Part shown: piece by piece, positions 1 to 8,112 of the stretch
Position numbering within the stretch: position 1 is the first letter of the stretch
Layout: every line of letters begins with the position of its first letter
Virus record (IMG/VR): IMGVR_UViG_3300034631_000072
Span: 1-37,780 of that record
DNA: 37,780 nucleotides
Origin: a virus
Reading direction: 5' to 3' (one strand)
The notes under the pieces: generated by a model
Seen by the model: only the letters and a program-made list of their open reading frames with translations
The model's database searches: none
What the model was told of the DNA's origin: nothing
Made by a program: the position numbers and the translations under genes

Positions 1-405
1 CTAAGAAATTGTAAGTTCAAACTGTTCTGGTAAAATATCTAACAGCTTCTTCATAGTGGCTTTGCTGCTGGTCACGTCCTTATACTTGTCACCGTTTAAA
101 TCAACATGCCTATCCCCAACTAACAGGCACCCTAAAATTTGTGTGTGGAAATTTCCTGAGTGAATCAAAATGTAGGAACGGTTTGGTACACTTAGAAGAT
201 GAAAATGTTCACCAAACTTTTGTGACTTCCTTTTTTTCACTTCATATTTCCCTGCAGGGATACAGCTAATCTTTTTCTGATTATTCAAATCAGGTAATTC
301 TAAGGTCACACAATCAAAAATTATTTTGTTGTGTTCATCCACCACTTTTAAAGAACCTAATGTTTGTCGGTCTTCATATAGGAAGCGTTTAATTAAAATT
401 TTCAT
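1..405 (-). CDS. DUF5675 family protein
   Basis: A 134-residue protein resembling the DUF5675 family, found in Bacteroidota phages and prophages, often near lysis or late genes. Visible family features are the central ISCIPAGKYEV segment (about residues 46-56), the ILIHSGNFHTQILGCLLVGD stretch (79-98), which carries the conserved IH.GN..T.GC..G pattern, and a C-terminal serine/helix segment. No signal peptide or membrane segment is visible. The conserved His and Cys could suggest an enzyme acting on peptidoglycan, but that is a guess: the biochemical role of the family is not known to me. Its start overlaps the stop of the upstream resolvase gene by 4 bases (ATGA), so the two are translationally coupled. 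The stop codon lies exactly at the window edge, so nothing can be said about what follows on this strand. Confidence 0.75.
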   Translation of the reverse strand: MKILIKRFLYEDRQTLGSLKVVDEHNKIIFDCVTLELPDLNNQKKISCIPAGKYEVKKRKSQKFGEHFHLLSVPNRSYILIHSGNFHTQILGCLLVGDRHVDLNGDKYKDVTSSKATMKKLLDILPEQFELTIS

Positions 406-776
406 TCATCGTTTTTATTTTTTATTTCAATCACCACCACATAGGAATTATGTTTTAGTGATGAATTTGGTGTAATGCTAACACCCAAATTATAACGCTT
501 ATCATCGTTGATTATAACACCCATTTCTTTTAAACAATCTTCAAATATTTTTAAAGCTGCTGCAACGTTTATAGCATCTAATTTAGAATTGTAATCAACC
601 TTTAATGTATACTGTTGTATCTGTTCAGGTATTTCTAATGCAGCAATTAATGGTTTGAATATATCTTTGTATTCGTTCTTTACTTTGGTTCTGGTAAACC
701 TATTAGAGTTATAAGCACCGTTAATTGAAAGCCATTTTCCTTTGTATGTAATCTGGTATGATTTAGCGTTATTCAT
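402..776 (-). CDS. RusA-like Holliday junction resolvase
   Basis: A 124-residue protein with the RusA layout, predicted to cut Holliday junctions or branched replication intermediates before packaging. The diagnostic block spans about residues 66-93: LDAIN, then a helix with K76 and D80, then GVIINDDK, matching the RusA pattern of acidic residues, a lysine and a DD pair after a glycine turn. The length matches the family (about 120 residues). One deviation: the usual DxDN is reduced to LDAIN, so one of the two first acidic positions is not obvious. It overlaps the DUF5675 gene by 4 bases and lies 6 bases after the HNH gene, consistent with one leftward operon. Function is by family analogy. 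Confidence 0.75.
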   Translation of the reverse strand: MNNAKSYQITYKGKWLSINGAYNSNRFTRTKVKNEYKDIFKPLIAALEIPEQIQQYTLKVDYNSKLDAINVAAALKIFEDCLKEMGVIINDDKRYNLGVSITPNSSLKHNSYVVVIEIKNKNDE

Positions 777-782
777 ACCAAT

Positions 783-1307
783 TTAAATATCTTTTTTAAT
801 ATTGTTTACTGGTGCTAATCCTAATTCAATTAACGCTTTATCATACGCTTCTGCAGCTTCTTCTTCTGTCTTGAAACTTCCAATGTGTTTATTTTTTCCA
901 TTTGTTTGTATGGTTGCTACATAGTTACTATTGGCTTTCTTGTAACATACACCAGAATATTTTGAAGTTGTTTTACCTTCTTTATTATGCTTTCTATTTT
1001 GGTTATTTTCTCTAATTGTTACCCATCTTAAATTTTCAGTTCTGTTATCTGTTCTAATATTGTTGATGTGGTCAACACACTTTTTATTTTCAGGATTATC
1101 AATAAAAGTTTCTGCAACTAATCTATGTACTTTTTTAAATTTTTGTTGATTACTATTTCTTAAACCAATACAATAATAACCATCATCATCTAATCTTGGT
1201 GACAGTATAATAATACCTTTACGCTTTAAACTTCTAACCTTACCAGTATTTGATATTTGATAATCTCCCGAATACCCTGTAATATCTTTCCATATTTCTT
1301 TTTTCAT
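783..1307 (-). CDS. NUMOD4-HNH-AP2 homing-type endonuclease
   Basis: A 174-residue free-standing endonuclease of the kind carried by phages as selfish homing genes. Domains in order: NUMOD4 (about 4-30, with EIWKDITGYSGDYQIS and VRSLK), HNH (about 61-105, with H61, VDHIN at 78-82 and NLRWVT at 92-97), then an AP2-like DNA-binding domain (about 116-160, with KYSGV, IGSF and EEEAAEAYD). All HNH landmarks appear intact. I chose the ATG at 1307, 18 bases inside the longest frame, because the third HNH protein in this window begins with the same MxxEIxKDI motif. It may simply occupy the intergenic space rather than serve the phage. It is closely similar to the protein at 31461-31985, so the two are probably recent paralogues. 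Confidence 0.85.
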   Translation of the reverse strand: MKKEIWKDITGYSGDYQISNTGKVRSLKRKGIIILSPRLDDDGYYCIGLRNSNQQKFKKVHRLVAETFIDNPENKKCVDHINNIRTDNRTENLRWVTIRENNQNRKHNKEGKTTSKYSGVCYKKANSNYVATIQTNGKNKHIGSFKTEEEAAEAYDKALIELGLAPVNNIKKDI

Positions 1308-1379
1308 ATGGCTTTTATATGCCACATGAAAAAAGTTTTGAAATTCTAAAAATATATTTTCAAAAAGGGTAAAAAATCA

Positions 1380-1408
1380 ATTTTCCATTTTTTGAACTTG
1401 ATATATAC
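1380..1408 (+). promoter_or_regulatory. Class E promoter-like motif, copy 1 (nuclease/sigma operon)
   Basis: A 29-nt block beginning ATTTTCCATTT and ending GATATATAC. It shares about 20 invariant positions, at identical spacing, with blocks at 30184-30212 (plus) and 29360-29388 (minus). Here it precedes the nuclease, membrane-protein and sigma-factor genes. The 3' half also forms an inverted repeat (GATATA, TACAT, TATATC at 1400-1416). Promoter function is inferred from position and recurrence. Confidence 0.55.
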
Positions 1409-1445
1409 ATTATATCAATCACTAAAAAATAATGAATTATGGAAA

Positions 1446-2273
1446 ATGGAAAAATTTATTTACAATCCTTCTACAATGGTTACAGTAGATGTAAAAGGGT
1501 GGATAAGGTTAGCACAATATGCTGGTACAGATATGATATTAGCAAAAGAGGGTACAGTAGGTTACAAAGAGTTTGATGAGAATGATAATGATAAAAGTTA
1601 TTTAACAACACCAAAACCAAATTGGGATTTCAGGCATTATAAAAGTTTTCACAAAGGGTTGATTGGTGAAATAGCATATGCATTAAAAGCAGGATTAAAC
1701 CCAAATGTGGAATTACTTTCTTTTGGTGATGGTAACAGTGACTTTACTGGTGGTGTAGATATTAAATCAACATGGACTAATAAATTAGATAATACAACAG
1801 ATTTATATTTAGTTGAAAATTGCTATAAGAAAGATAAAGGACAATTAGCAAAGTATTATGTAAAAGCTAATGTGAATTTAGAAAATGAAACTGTTGTATT
1901 GGTTGGCTGGTGTACTGCAGCTGAACTATGTAATGGTGAAATAAAAAATTATGGTAAAGGTGGTAAATATGGTGATAATGGTGATAGATATGCTTTACAC
2001 TACACCAAATTAAAACCATACTATACTTTACCACCATATATTTTAGCTGCAACAAATAAGCTAAAACAGGAGAGAGAAGAAACGTTAGCAACACTAACAG
2101 ATATAGATGATATAGCTATATATAAAGCTATGGTGAACAAAAGAATGGAGTGTTTGAAGAAACTTTATATTGAAAACACAAAACCAAAAACACCTAAACC
2201 AATTTTTGAATCACAATACTATGTAGGTGGTAAAGAATATAATGAGAGAAAAAAAAGCTGGTGGCAGCTATAA
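1446..2273 (+). CDS. PD-(D/E)XK-like nuclease (inferred)
   Basis: A 275-residue protein with no obvious named family, but with a PD-(D/E)XK nuclease signature. The sequence HKGLIGEIAYALKAG places a glutamate (E75) in the first helix. It is followed by FGDGNSDFTGGVDIKST, giving D99 and the D105-I-K107 pair, then a hydrophobic strand (DLYLVENC). Spacing E, D, D-x-K and the flanking strand fit the core of restriction-like and phage recombination nucleases. The C-terminal 60 residues are basic and probably bind DNA. I prefer ATG 1446 over a TTG start 54 bases upstream, because the TTG lies within the promoter-like block. An 18-codon frame starting at ATG 1432 overlaps the start in another frame. 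It is the first gene of a rightward operon leading to the sigma factor. Confidence 0.55.
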   Translation: MEKFIYNPSTMVTVDVKGWIRLAQYAGTDMILAKEGTVGYKEFDENDNDKSYLTTPKPNWDFRHYKSFHKGLIGEIAYALKAGLNPNVELLSFGDGNSDFTGGVDIKSTWTNKLDNTTDLYLVENCYKKDKGQLAKYYVKANVNLENETVVLVGWCTAAELCNGEIKNYGKGGKYGDNGDRYALHYTKLKPYYTLPPYILAATNKLKQEREETLATLTDIDDIAIYKAMVNKRMECLKKLYIENTKPKTPKPIFESQYYVGGKEYNERKKSWWQL

Positions 2274-2280
2274 AAAATAA

Positions 2281-2472
2281 ATGAATGTAATGGAAGAACA
2301 AAAACAAATATTAGTAGGAATACTAATCACACTACAGGCTTTAATAATAATATACTTTGGGTTTATATTTTTTCTTAAAGTGATTGGTGTAGGTGTGATA
2401 TTATCAATAGTACGTGGTTTGATTAAATCATTAGCTGGTGCTGTTGAAAAAAGGAAACCATATAAAAAATAA
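2281..2472 (+). CDS. small membrane protein, unknown
   Basis: A 63-residue protein made mostly of hydrophobic residues. One strong membrane segment spans about residues 9-33 (ILVGILITLQALIIIYFGFIFFL), with a second weaker one at 34-50, and the tail is basic (KRKPYKK). There is no cysteine motif or signal-peptidase site. The start AAATAAATG is the standard A-rich initiation context in this genome. It sits 7 bases after the nuclease gene and 10 bases before the sigma gene, so it is co-transcribed with both. I do not recognise a family. A small inner-membrane accessory protein, for example a superinfection-exclusion factor, is possible but unsupported. Confidence 0.6.
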   Translation: MNVMEEQKQILVGILITLQALIIIYFGFIFFLKVIGVGVILSIVRGLIKSLAGAVEKRKPYKK

Positions 2473-2482
2473 TTTAAAATGA

Positions 2483-3109
2483 TTGAAAACCAATAAACAA
2501 TTAGCAGATGAATTTATAATGATTGTAGCTGCAGATAAGGATATTAAAATGGATATGATATATCATGTAAAATTTAGAAACAAATCAAATCTTACAAATG
2601 ATTTTGATGATTTTTTCCATGATACAATTATGAAATGTTTTAATACGATAATAAAAAAAGGTGGTGATTTTACATATCCATCTGATTACAAAGGATACTT
2701 TTATAGGGCATTAGATAATAATTATATGGAACACCAACGTAAGCACAAAGATTATTATGAAAAGAATAAACCGTTGTGGTCTGAGAATGATTGGCAAACA
2801 GAATATATATCTACATCCACCATTGAAGATAAAGATTCTGATTTCATGGTAAAGCATGAAGAATACAATGAAAGGATAAAAAGAGAAAGATTAGAAGATA
2901 GACAAAAAGAAACTATGTTGAAGTACATGAATCTATTACCTGATACTTTGAAAGAACCTTTATTTCTTCACTATTGGGATAACAAAAGCTATAAAGATAT
3001 GTCCAGAATATTAGGAATATCTTTTAATGTTGTTAGAAATAGAATGTTTACAGCACGACAGGAAGTAAAGAAACTGATGGAACATGATATAAAAAATAAT
3101 TTGAATTAA
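2483..3109 (+). CDS. phage-encoded ECF-type RNA polymerase sigma factor
   Basis: A 208-residue protein with the two-domain ECF sigma layout. A region-2-like helical block spans about 35-90: DFDDFFHDTIMKCF, then the GYFYRALDNNYMEHQRKH segment corresponding to the -10 recognition and melting helices. After an acidic linker comes a region-4 domain (about 148-200), with LPDTLKEPLFLHYWDNKSYKDMSRILG and the recognition helix FNVVRNRMFTARQEVKKLM. It should redirect host RNA polymerase. Region 4 of ECF factors reads -35 boxes containing AAC. The TAAACA box before nine virion genes is a natural target, but this link is inference. The start is TTG, 4 bases after an out-of-frame ATG, in a gene that overlaps nothing. 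No late-type motif precedes the gene itself. Confidence 0.85.
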   Translation: MKTNKQLADEFIMIVAADKDIKMDMIYHVKFRNKSNLTNDFDDFFHDTIMKCFNTIIKKGGDFTYPSDYKGYFYRALDNNYMEHQRKHKDYYEKNKPLWSENDWQTEYISTSTIEDKDSDFMVKHEEYNERIKRERLEDRQKETMLKYMNLLPDTLKEPLFLHYWDNKSYKDMSRILGISFNVVRNRMFTARQEVKKLMEHDIKNNLN

Positions 3110-3110
3110 G

Positions 3111-3386
3111 ATGATAAAATTTTCTTGGGGTTTTTATGTTGCAACTATATTATATCTGTTAGTAGATGCTTTTGTTGTTAAACCAGAATATGAAATAGAA
3201 AAGCAAGTATTGAAAGCAGAAATAGTTGAATTAAAAATTGAATTAGCTGATAAGAAAATTACTAAAGATATAGCTAAAGAAATTACAACATTATCTGATG
3301 AACAATTAGAAAAGTATTTATTAGAACAATCATCTGATGATATAATGCAACAAACAGTATTAAATGAATATATAAAAAGAAATTAA
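3111..3386 (+). CDS. small membrane-anchored coiled-coil protein, unknown
   Basis: A 91-residue protein with one N-terminal membrane segment (about residues 5-22, WGFYVATILYLLVDAFVV) followed by a charged, probably coiled-coil helix rich in Glu and Lys (26-65) and a polar tail. The topology suggests an inner-membrane anchor with a soluble helix. The start lies one base after the sigma-factor stop, so the two are tightly coupled. A membrane-anchored partner of a sigma factor could be an anti-sigma factor, and the adjacency makes that worth testing. However, nothing in the sequence resembles a known anti-sigma domain, and this is speculation from position only. Confidence 0.6.
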   Translation: MIKFSWGFYVATILYLLVDAFVVKPEYEIEKQVLKAEIVELKIELADKKITKDIAKEITTLSDEQLEKYLLEQSSDDIMQQTVLNEYIKRN

Positions 3387-3392
3387 AAATAA

Positions 3393-3722
3393 ATGGATGA
3401 TGGATTAAAAAAAGCAGGTCGCCCACATGGCGCAAAAGCCCAAAAGAAAAAGATAGAAGATGTAATTGGTGATTTAGTAGAAAAGAATTTACCTATAATA
3501 AAGAAAGCATTAGCTGGTAATGAATTTACTGATAAGGAAAAAACTAAAATTATTGTTAATGATTTAATGCCTTATGCAGCTAAAAAGAAATCTGAAAAGA
3601 ATGATGTAATACCAGAACATTTAAAAACAGTAAGAATAGTTATTAAGGGTTATAAACCACATGAAAATCCTTTTGATGATAAAGATGAACCAGAAGAAGT
3701 TGATGAAGAAGGTGCTGAATAA
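3393..3722 (+). CDS. candidate small terminase subunit
   Basis: A 109-residue protein with a basic N-terminus (KKAGRPHGAKAQKKK, about 6-20) of the GRP-type DNA-binding kind, a helical middle and a very acidic C-terminus (DDKDEPEEVDEEGAE). No family signature is certain. The position, last gene before the large terminase subunit, and the bipartite charge pattern are typical of small terminase subunits that recognise packaging sites and contact TerL. The start is in the standard AAATAAATG context, 6 bases after the previous gene. Its last codons form the left arm of a 12-bp hairpin. It may instead be a regulatory DNA-binding protein. Confidence 0.45.
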   Translation: MDDGLKKAGRPHGAKAQKKKIEDVIGDLVEKNLPIIKKALAGNEFTDKEKTKIIVNDLMPYAAKKKSEKNDVIPEHLKTVRIVIKGYKPHENPFDDKDEPEEVDEEGAE

Positions 3723-3733
3723 GCACCTTCTTC
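3705..3733 (+). terminator. Hairpin overlapping the small-terminase stop codon
   Basis: Perfect 12-bp stem GAAGAAGGTGCT / AGCACCTTCTTC with a 5-base loop containing the stop codon. No clear T-tract follows, so it may be a pause or processing hairpin rather than an intrinsic terminator. The late promoter of the terminase gene begins 6 bases downstream. Confidence 0.5.
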
Positions 3734-3738
3734 ATTTA

Positions 3739-3770
3739 TAAACAGCAATAAATGAAGCCCTTTATAATAG
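3739..3770 (+). promoter_or_regulatory. Late promoter-like motif L1 (large terminase)
   Basis: TAAACA at 3739-3744, a 16-nt spacer, then TTTATAATAG at 3761-3770. One of nine sites with the same two boxes and spacing upstream of virion genes. The large terminase starts 19 nt downstream. Confidence 0.6.
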
Positions 3771-3789
3771 CAAATGGAAGATATTATAA

Positions 3790-5178
3790 ATGGGCAAAGT
3801 AAAGCAAATTACAGTAAAATGTAATCAATGGGTAATAGATAGAGTATTAAAAAGTAAGAAGCGTTATTTGGTTTGTAAAGGTGGTGGTTCATCAGGGAAA
3901 AGTAACGGCTTATTTATGAAAATAGTGCTAAGATTTTTTGGTGAAAAAAATCATCGTTTTCTGGTAGTACGTGCTGTATATTCTACTCTAAAAGAATCTT
4001 GCTACATGGATATATTAACCCATATTAATAACATGGGTTTAGGTTATCGTGTGGAAACATTCACACAACCACTTAGAATTAAAGATAAGTTTAACGGAAA
4101 TGAAATATTATTTGCAGGGTTAGATGATGTAGAAAAATTAAAATCTATCAAAGGTGTAACGGGTATAATGATTGAAGAAGCTTCTGATATTACTGAAGCA
4201 GATTTTGACCAACTTGATTTACGTTTAAGAGATAGAAGCAATAATTATAAACAGATATGTTTAGCTTTTAATCCAGTTTCTGAAGACCTATGGTTAAAGA
4301 AAAGATTCTTTGATGTTACAGACCCTGATGCAGACGTTGTTGAATCTACGTTTTTAGATAATGCTTTTTTAGATGAACAATCAAAAAAGGTATTAGAAAA
4401 GAAAGCAAAAACATCACCAGCATTTTACAGAATTTATGCACTAAATGAATGGGGAGTACCAGACCAGACAGGTTTATTTTATTCAAAATTTGATTTAGAT
4501 AAGCATATTAGAACACCTGATGAATGTACATACGACCCTGCAAAACACCTTTACCTTTCTTGGGATTTTAACGTTTTACCTACCACTACATGTTTAGTAT
4601 CACAATTATCTGATGATGAAAAAACTTTACATGTGATTGATGAAGTGTTATTACAATACCCTAATAATAATACACTTGCTATATGTCAGGAATTTAAAAG
4701 AAGATATGCAGCACATAGGGCTGGTATTACAGTTACTGGTGATGCAAGTGGTAAAAAACAGGATAGCACAAACGTTGCTGGTTTTAACAACTACACCATC
4801 ATAAAACAGGAATTAGAAGATTATAACCCTGTAATGCGTAACCCAAATGTAAACGCTGCAGTGCAACAAAGGGGAATGTTTATTAATCATATCTTTGAAG
4901 CAAATTATGAAGGATTAGATATTAAGATTAGTAAGAAATGTAAAAAATTAATTGAAGATTTAAGTTTTCAAAAGCAGACAAATATAGGAAAAGATAAATC
5001 TACAATTAAAGATAAAACTACTGGTTTGGTTTGGCAAAGATATGGTCACTGTTCAGATGCATTTGATTATGTAATTACACTACTGTTTCAATATGAATTT
5101 GATATATTCCAGAAAGGTAAAAGAGGCTTTTTATATGAACTTGGTACAAGGCAAACAAACACAAGGTATTCATTTTAA
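3790..5178 (+). CDS. terminase large subunit
   Basis: A 462-residue DNA-packaging motor with ATPase and nuclease domains, of the PBSX/Terminase_3-like type. The Walker A loop is GGGSSGKS (31-38). The Walker B strand is GIMIEEA (125-131), with the catalytic glutamate at the end. LAFNP at 158-162 is the coupling motif. The C-terminal RNase H-like nuclease carries D259 in LYLSWDFN, D318 in TGDASG, and D423/D426 in HCSDAFDY. All motifs expected for an active enzyme are present and the length is normal. A 16-codon frame starting at ATG 3752 in a good initiation context overlaps this start in another frame. The protein acts at the portal of empty proheads with the portal at 5636-6871. Confidence 0.95.
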   Translation: MGKVKQITVKCNQWVIDRVLKSKKRYLVCKGGGSSGKSNGLFMKIVLRFFGEKNHRFLVVRAVYSTLKESCYMDILTHINNMGLGYRVETFTQPLRIKDKFNGNEILFAGLDDVEKLKSIKGVTGIMIEEASDITEADFDQLDLRLRDRSNNYKQICLAFNPVSEDLWLKKRFFDVTDPDADVVESTFLDNAFLDEQSKKVLEKKAKTSPAFYRIYALNEWGVPDQTGLFYSKFDLDKHIRTPDECTYDPAKHLYLSWDFNVLPTTTCLVSQLSDDEKTLHVIDEVLLQYPNNNTLAICQEFKRRYAAHRAGITVTGDASGKKQDSTNVAGFNNYTIIKQELEDYNPVMRNPNVNAAVQQRGMFINHIFEANYEGLDIKISKKCKKLIEDLSFQKQTNIGKDKSTIKDKTTGLVWQRYGHCSDAFDYVITLLFQYEFDIFQKGKRGFLYELGTRQTNTRYSF

Positions 5179-5183
5179 ATAGG
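5152..5183 (+). promoter_or_regulatory. Late promoter-like motif L2 (connector/portal operon)
   Basis: CAAACA at 5152-5157 (one mismatch to TAAACA), a 16-nt spacer, then TTTAAATAGG at 5174-5183. The -10-like box overlaps the terminase stop codon. It drives the DUF1320, portal and head-morphogenesis genes if active. Confidence 0.5.
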
Positions 5184-5205
5184 TATATAAAATAAATTTA
5201 AATGA

Positions 5206-5613
5206 ATGTTTTTTCTTTTACAAAGTGATTTTGATGTTGCAATCAAAGCTGAAAATTTAGATAAGATATTAGTTAATAAGCCTATTAATTTGGATGCTGT
5301 TGTAATGGCAGCAGTTGAAGAAGTGCAATCATATTTACGTTCAAAATTTGATGTTGCTGATATATTTAATGCTGAAGGTGATGCAAGAAATCAGCAAATT
5401 ATAATGTATACAACTGATATTGCTTTATATCATTTACACACAAGTATTGCACCACGTCAAATACCAGAAATGAGATATGAAAGATATAATCAGGCTATTG
5501 AATGGTTAAAAGGTTGTTCTAAAGGTACAATAGTACCAAACCTACCACAACTACCAACAGAATCTTCTAACAAATTACAATGGGGTTCTAACCCTAAATT
5601 CAGGTTTGATTAA
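5206..5613 (+). CDS. DUF1320 (Mu gp36-like) head-tail connector protein
   Basis: A 135-residue protein of the DUF1320/Mu gp36-like type, expected at the head-tail connector. Supporting segments are the N-terminal Sxxx(A/I) helix region, VEEVQSYLRSKFD (about 38-50), and the conserved MYTTDIALYHLH...APRQIPEMRYERYNQAIEWLKG block (67-107), where the DIALYHL and PR.iP..R..RY..A..WL pattern matches the family. The start used is ATG 5206. An out-of-frame ATG four bases earlier opens an 8-codon frame. In Mu-like phages this gene neighbours the portal and virion-morphogenesis genes, as it does here. Confidence 0.8.
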   Translation: MFFLLQSDFDVAIKAENLDKILVNKPINLDAVVMAAVEEVQSYLRSKFDVADIFNAEGDARNQQIIMYTTDIALYHLHTSIAPRQIPEMRYERYNQAIEWLKGCSKGTIVPNLPQLPTESSNKLQWGSNPKFRFD

Positions 5614-5635
5614 ACCCAAAAAATAAGCCTATGAA

Positions 5636-6871
5636 GTGAATATATTTAATAAGATAACAGATGTTGTAACCAATCTAACAGCATCAAAGAACCAACCAGA
5701 ACAAACCAAATTAGATAAAAACATTAATGAACAGGCTATGACTGTTAGTAAACAGGATATAGCAACTCTAAAACAAGCATTAATATCAGCACAATCAGTT
5801 GTTAACCCATCAAGAAAGCAGCTATATGAAGTTTACAATAATATAGTATCTGATGCACATTTAAGTTCTATAATACAAAGCAGGATGAAGAAGGTGCTTA
5901 GTAAACCTTTCAGAATAGTAAATGAAGCTGGTGAAGAAGATGAAAAGGTTACTAAGATATTTGAAACAATGTGGTTTGATAAGTTCATGAAGCTTTCATT
6001 AGAAAGTATGTATTATGGGTATAGCCTTATCCAGTTAGGTGATATAGACAAAGGTAAGTTTAAGGATATTACTTTGATTGATAGAAGGCATGTTAAACCA
6101 GAGTTAGGTATTGTAGTTAAAAATGCTTTTGATGTTGTAGGTACTTCATATGCTGATGAACCCTTTAACACATGGTTAATTCCAGTAGGTGAGAAGAAAG
6201 ATTTAGGTATTTTGAAGAACGTTGCTAAGATTTTGCTATTCAAGCAAATGACGCTATCAGCATTTGCACAATATGTTGAAATCTATGGTATACCTACCAG
6301 AATAGGTTATTCAGGTTCATATAATGAAGATTCCCGTTTGCAAATGGTGAACATGTTGCAAAACATGGGTTCTGCAGCTTGGGGAATTTTTGATAAAGAA
6401 GATAAGGTTGAAATTGTAGATGCACCGTCAGGTGGTGGTGATATTTTTAAAATGTATTTGGATTACATAGATGCACAAGTATCAAAAGCTGTTGCTGGTC
6501 AGACTATGACCAGTGATAACGGTTCAAGTAAATCACAGGCAACGGTGCATGAAAACATGTTTGAAGAAATCATTGAATCAGATATGAAGTTTTTACAGTT
6601 CGTGATAAATGATGAACTTTTACCAAGATTAGAAAAATTAGGATTTCCAATTAAAGGTTATTCATTCAAATTTGATACAACAGAATATGTATCTGTTAAA
6701 GAGAAATTTGATATGGTAATTGGTTTATCTAAAAATGGTTATGAAGTAGATTTAAATTATATCATAGATAACTTTGGAATACCAGTAACAAAAAAAGAAA
6801 TACCTACTACACTAACAAAAGATAGTGGTAACTTATCTGAAGAAGAAGATGATACTGAAAATTTTATTTAA
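5636..6871 (+). CDS. portal protein, DUF935 (Mu gp29-like)
   Basis: A 411-residue portal of the DUF935 family, forming the dodecameric ring through which DNA enters the head. Family hallmarks are the SSIIQSRMKKVLSKPFRI region (about 78-95), the LIDRRHVKPE loop, FAQYVEIYGIPTRIGYSG (about 213-230), and VSKAVAGQTMTSDNGSSKSQATVHENMFEEIIESD, the DUF935 signature in the last third. The start is GTG, 5 bases after an out-of-frame ATG that meets a stop after two codons. Residues 243-255 (NMGSAAWGIFDKE) are nearly duplicated in a small early protein at 30931-31224. It is followed by the Mu F-like head protein, as in Mu. Confidence 0.93.
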   Translation: MNIFNKITDVVTNLTASKNQPEQTKLDKNINEQAMTVSKQDIATLKQALISAQSVVNPSRKQLYEVYNNIVSDAHLSSIIQSRMKKVLSKPFRIVNEAGEEDEKVTKIFETMWFDKFMKLSLESMYYGYSLIQLGDIDKGKFKDITLIDRRHVKPELGIVVKNAFDVVGTSYADEPFNTWLIPVGEKKDLGILKNVAKILLFKQMTLSAFAQYVEIYGIPTRIGYSGSYNEDSRLQMVNMLQNMGSAAWGIFDKEDKVEIVDAPSGGGDIFKMYLDYIDAQVSKAVAGQTMTSDNGSSKSQATVHENMFEEIIESDMKFLQFVINDELLPRLEKLGFPIKGYSFKFDTTEYVSVKEKFDMVIGLSKNGYEVDLNYIIDNFGIPVTKKEIPTTLTKDSGNLSEEEDDTENFI

Positions 6872-6888
6872 CCACTGTAAAAGATTAT

Positions 6889-7698
6889 TTGGTTTACAGT
6901 GGACATACTACAGATGCTGAAAATGATGATTTCTTTTCTAAGCTTTTACCGTTACTTTCTGGTTGGTTCAAATCAATCTGGAATGCAAAAGGTAAAGTTT
7001 CTAATTTACCAAATTATGATATATTTTCTACTGTATTTAGACATTTGAATAAAGCAGTTGAAAACAATTTTATCACTAAATACAAAACAGATAAGAAGGT
7101 AATTCAATCATTAAAAAAGAACATACATGTATTTAGTATATTTAAAACCCATCATCAGCAAAAAGAAATAGCTTCTTTATTGACTAAGGGTAATAAGTTT
7201 AGAAGCTATGAAGAATTTGAAAAAGAAGCTTTACAAATTAGTTTGAATTACAATAAGAATTGGTTAAAAGCTGAATTCAACACAGCTGTAGAACAATCTA
7301 AATTGGTTAGCTATTGGCAGAAGATAAAGAGAGAAGAAAAAGATTATCCTTATCTACAATATATAACACGTGATGATGATAGGGTACGTGATGAACATAG
7401 GATTTGGCACAACACAATTTTACCTGTTAATCATCCGTGGTGGAGTACCCACTTTCCAGTAAATGGATTTAATTGCCGTTGTTCTGTAAAGCAATTAACG
7501 AAAGCACAAGCTGAAGCAATTGGTATTACACAAAAGCCAAATGAAGAATCATATGGTAAAGAATTTTCATTTAATGCTGGTTTAACAGAAGAAATATTTG
7601 GTGAATATCATTCATACTTTCAAGATTTACCAGATGAAACGGTTGAATTACTACGTGAATATTCTGAAAATACTGGTATGACTAAAAAACGTTGGTAA
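6889..7698 (+). CDS. Mu F-like minor head morphogenesis protein
   Basis: A 269-residue minor head protein of the Mu F/SPP1 gp7 family, bound to the portal during prohead assembly. The C-terminal domain carries the family signature YPYLQYITRDDDRVRDEHR, then HPWWSTHFPVNGFNCRCSVKQLT, in which the D.RVR..H and P..G.NCRC motifs are diagnostic. The length is short compared with Mu gpF (over 400 residues) but usual for Bacteroidota homologues. The frame is closed by a stop at 6856-6858 and its only plausible initiation codon is TTG 6889, so a TTG start is required. It is 17 bases downstream of the portal gene. Confidence 0.9.
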   Translation: MVYSGHTTDAENDDFFSKLLPLLSGWFKSIWNAKGKVSNLPNYDIFSTVFRHLNKAVENNFITKYKTDKKVIQSLKKNIHVFSIFKTHHQQKEIASLLTKGNKFRSYEEFEKEALQISLNYNKNWLKAEFNTAVEQSKLVSYWQKIKREEKDYPYLQYITRDDDRVRDEHRIWHNTILPVNHPWWSTHFPVNGFNCRCSVKQLTKAQAEAIGITQKPNEESYGKEFSFNAGLTEEIFGEYHSYFQDLPDETVELLREYSENTGMTKKRW

Positions 7699-7704
7699 AT
7701 ATTA

Positions 7705-8112
7705 ATGATACAAAAAGATAGATTTGGTTTTCACAGACTACTAAACAATTTAAATAGAAAGTTTAAAAAAGATATTACTACTAAAGTAGGTCAACATTCA
7801 CTACTGTTTTTTAAGGTTCAATATCAGAAGCAGGGAACAGATAAAAGTGGTTTTATTCCGTGGAAAGATAGAAAGTATAAGGTTAATAGGAAGCTATTAG
7901 TTAAAACTAATGCAATGCGTAATAGCATGAAAATTACATCAAAAAGGTTTGAACGTACTGTTATAGCTATTACAGTTCCTTATGCAAAATATCACCAGTT
8001 TGGAACAAAGTATATACCGAAAAGGGAAATGCTTTATGAATCTGAAAAGCTTAATAAGCAAGTAAAAAGCATTATCACTAAAGAACTAAATAAATATTTT
8101 AACTCTAAATGA
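7705..8112 (+). CDS. virion morphogenesis protein (Mu gpG-like)
   Basis: A 135-residue protein of the phage virion morphogenesis family (Mu gpG, tail completion). Visible family features are W..RK.KVNRKLLVKTNAMRNSMKI (about 52-75), matching the W..R...R..LvkTG.LR.S pattern, and VPYAKYHQFGTKYIPKREML (about 92-111), matching YA..H..G....P.R. The usual TG becomes TN. It probably acts at the neck or tail terminus. The start is direct (AATATTAATG), 6 bases after the previous stop, and its end overlaps the next gene by 4 bases. Confidence 0.85.
   Translation: MIQKDRFGFHRLLNNLNRKFKKDITTKVGQHSLLFFKVQYQKQGTDKSGFIPWKDRKYKVNRKLLVKTNAMRNSMKITSKRFERTVIAITVPYAKYHQFGTKYIPKREMLYESEKLNKQVKSIITKELNKYFNSK

Noticed and set aside
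1867-2094. Long open frame on the minus strand opposite the nuclease gene
   Set aside because: It is a shadow of the plus-strand coding frame: very Tyr/His-rich, no sensible start context, no neighbours to join.
6013-6243. Minus-strand frame inside the portal gene
   Set aside because: The portal reading frame is unambiguous and the opposite frame has no conserved features or initiation context.
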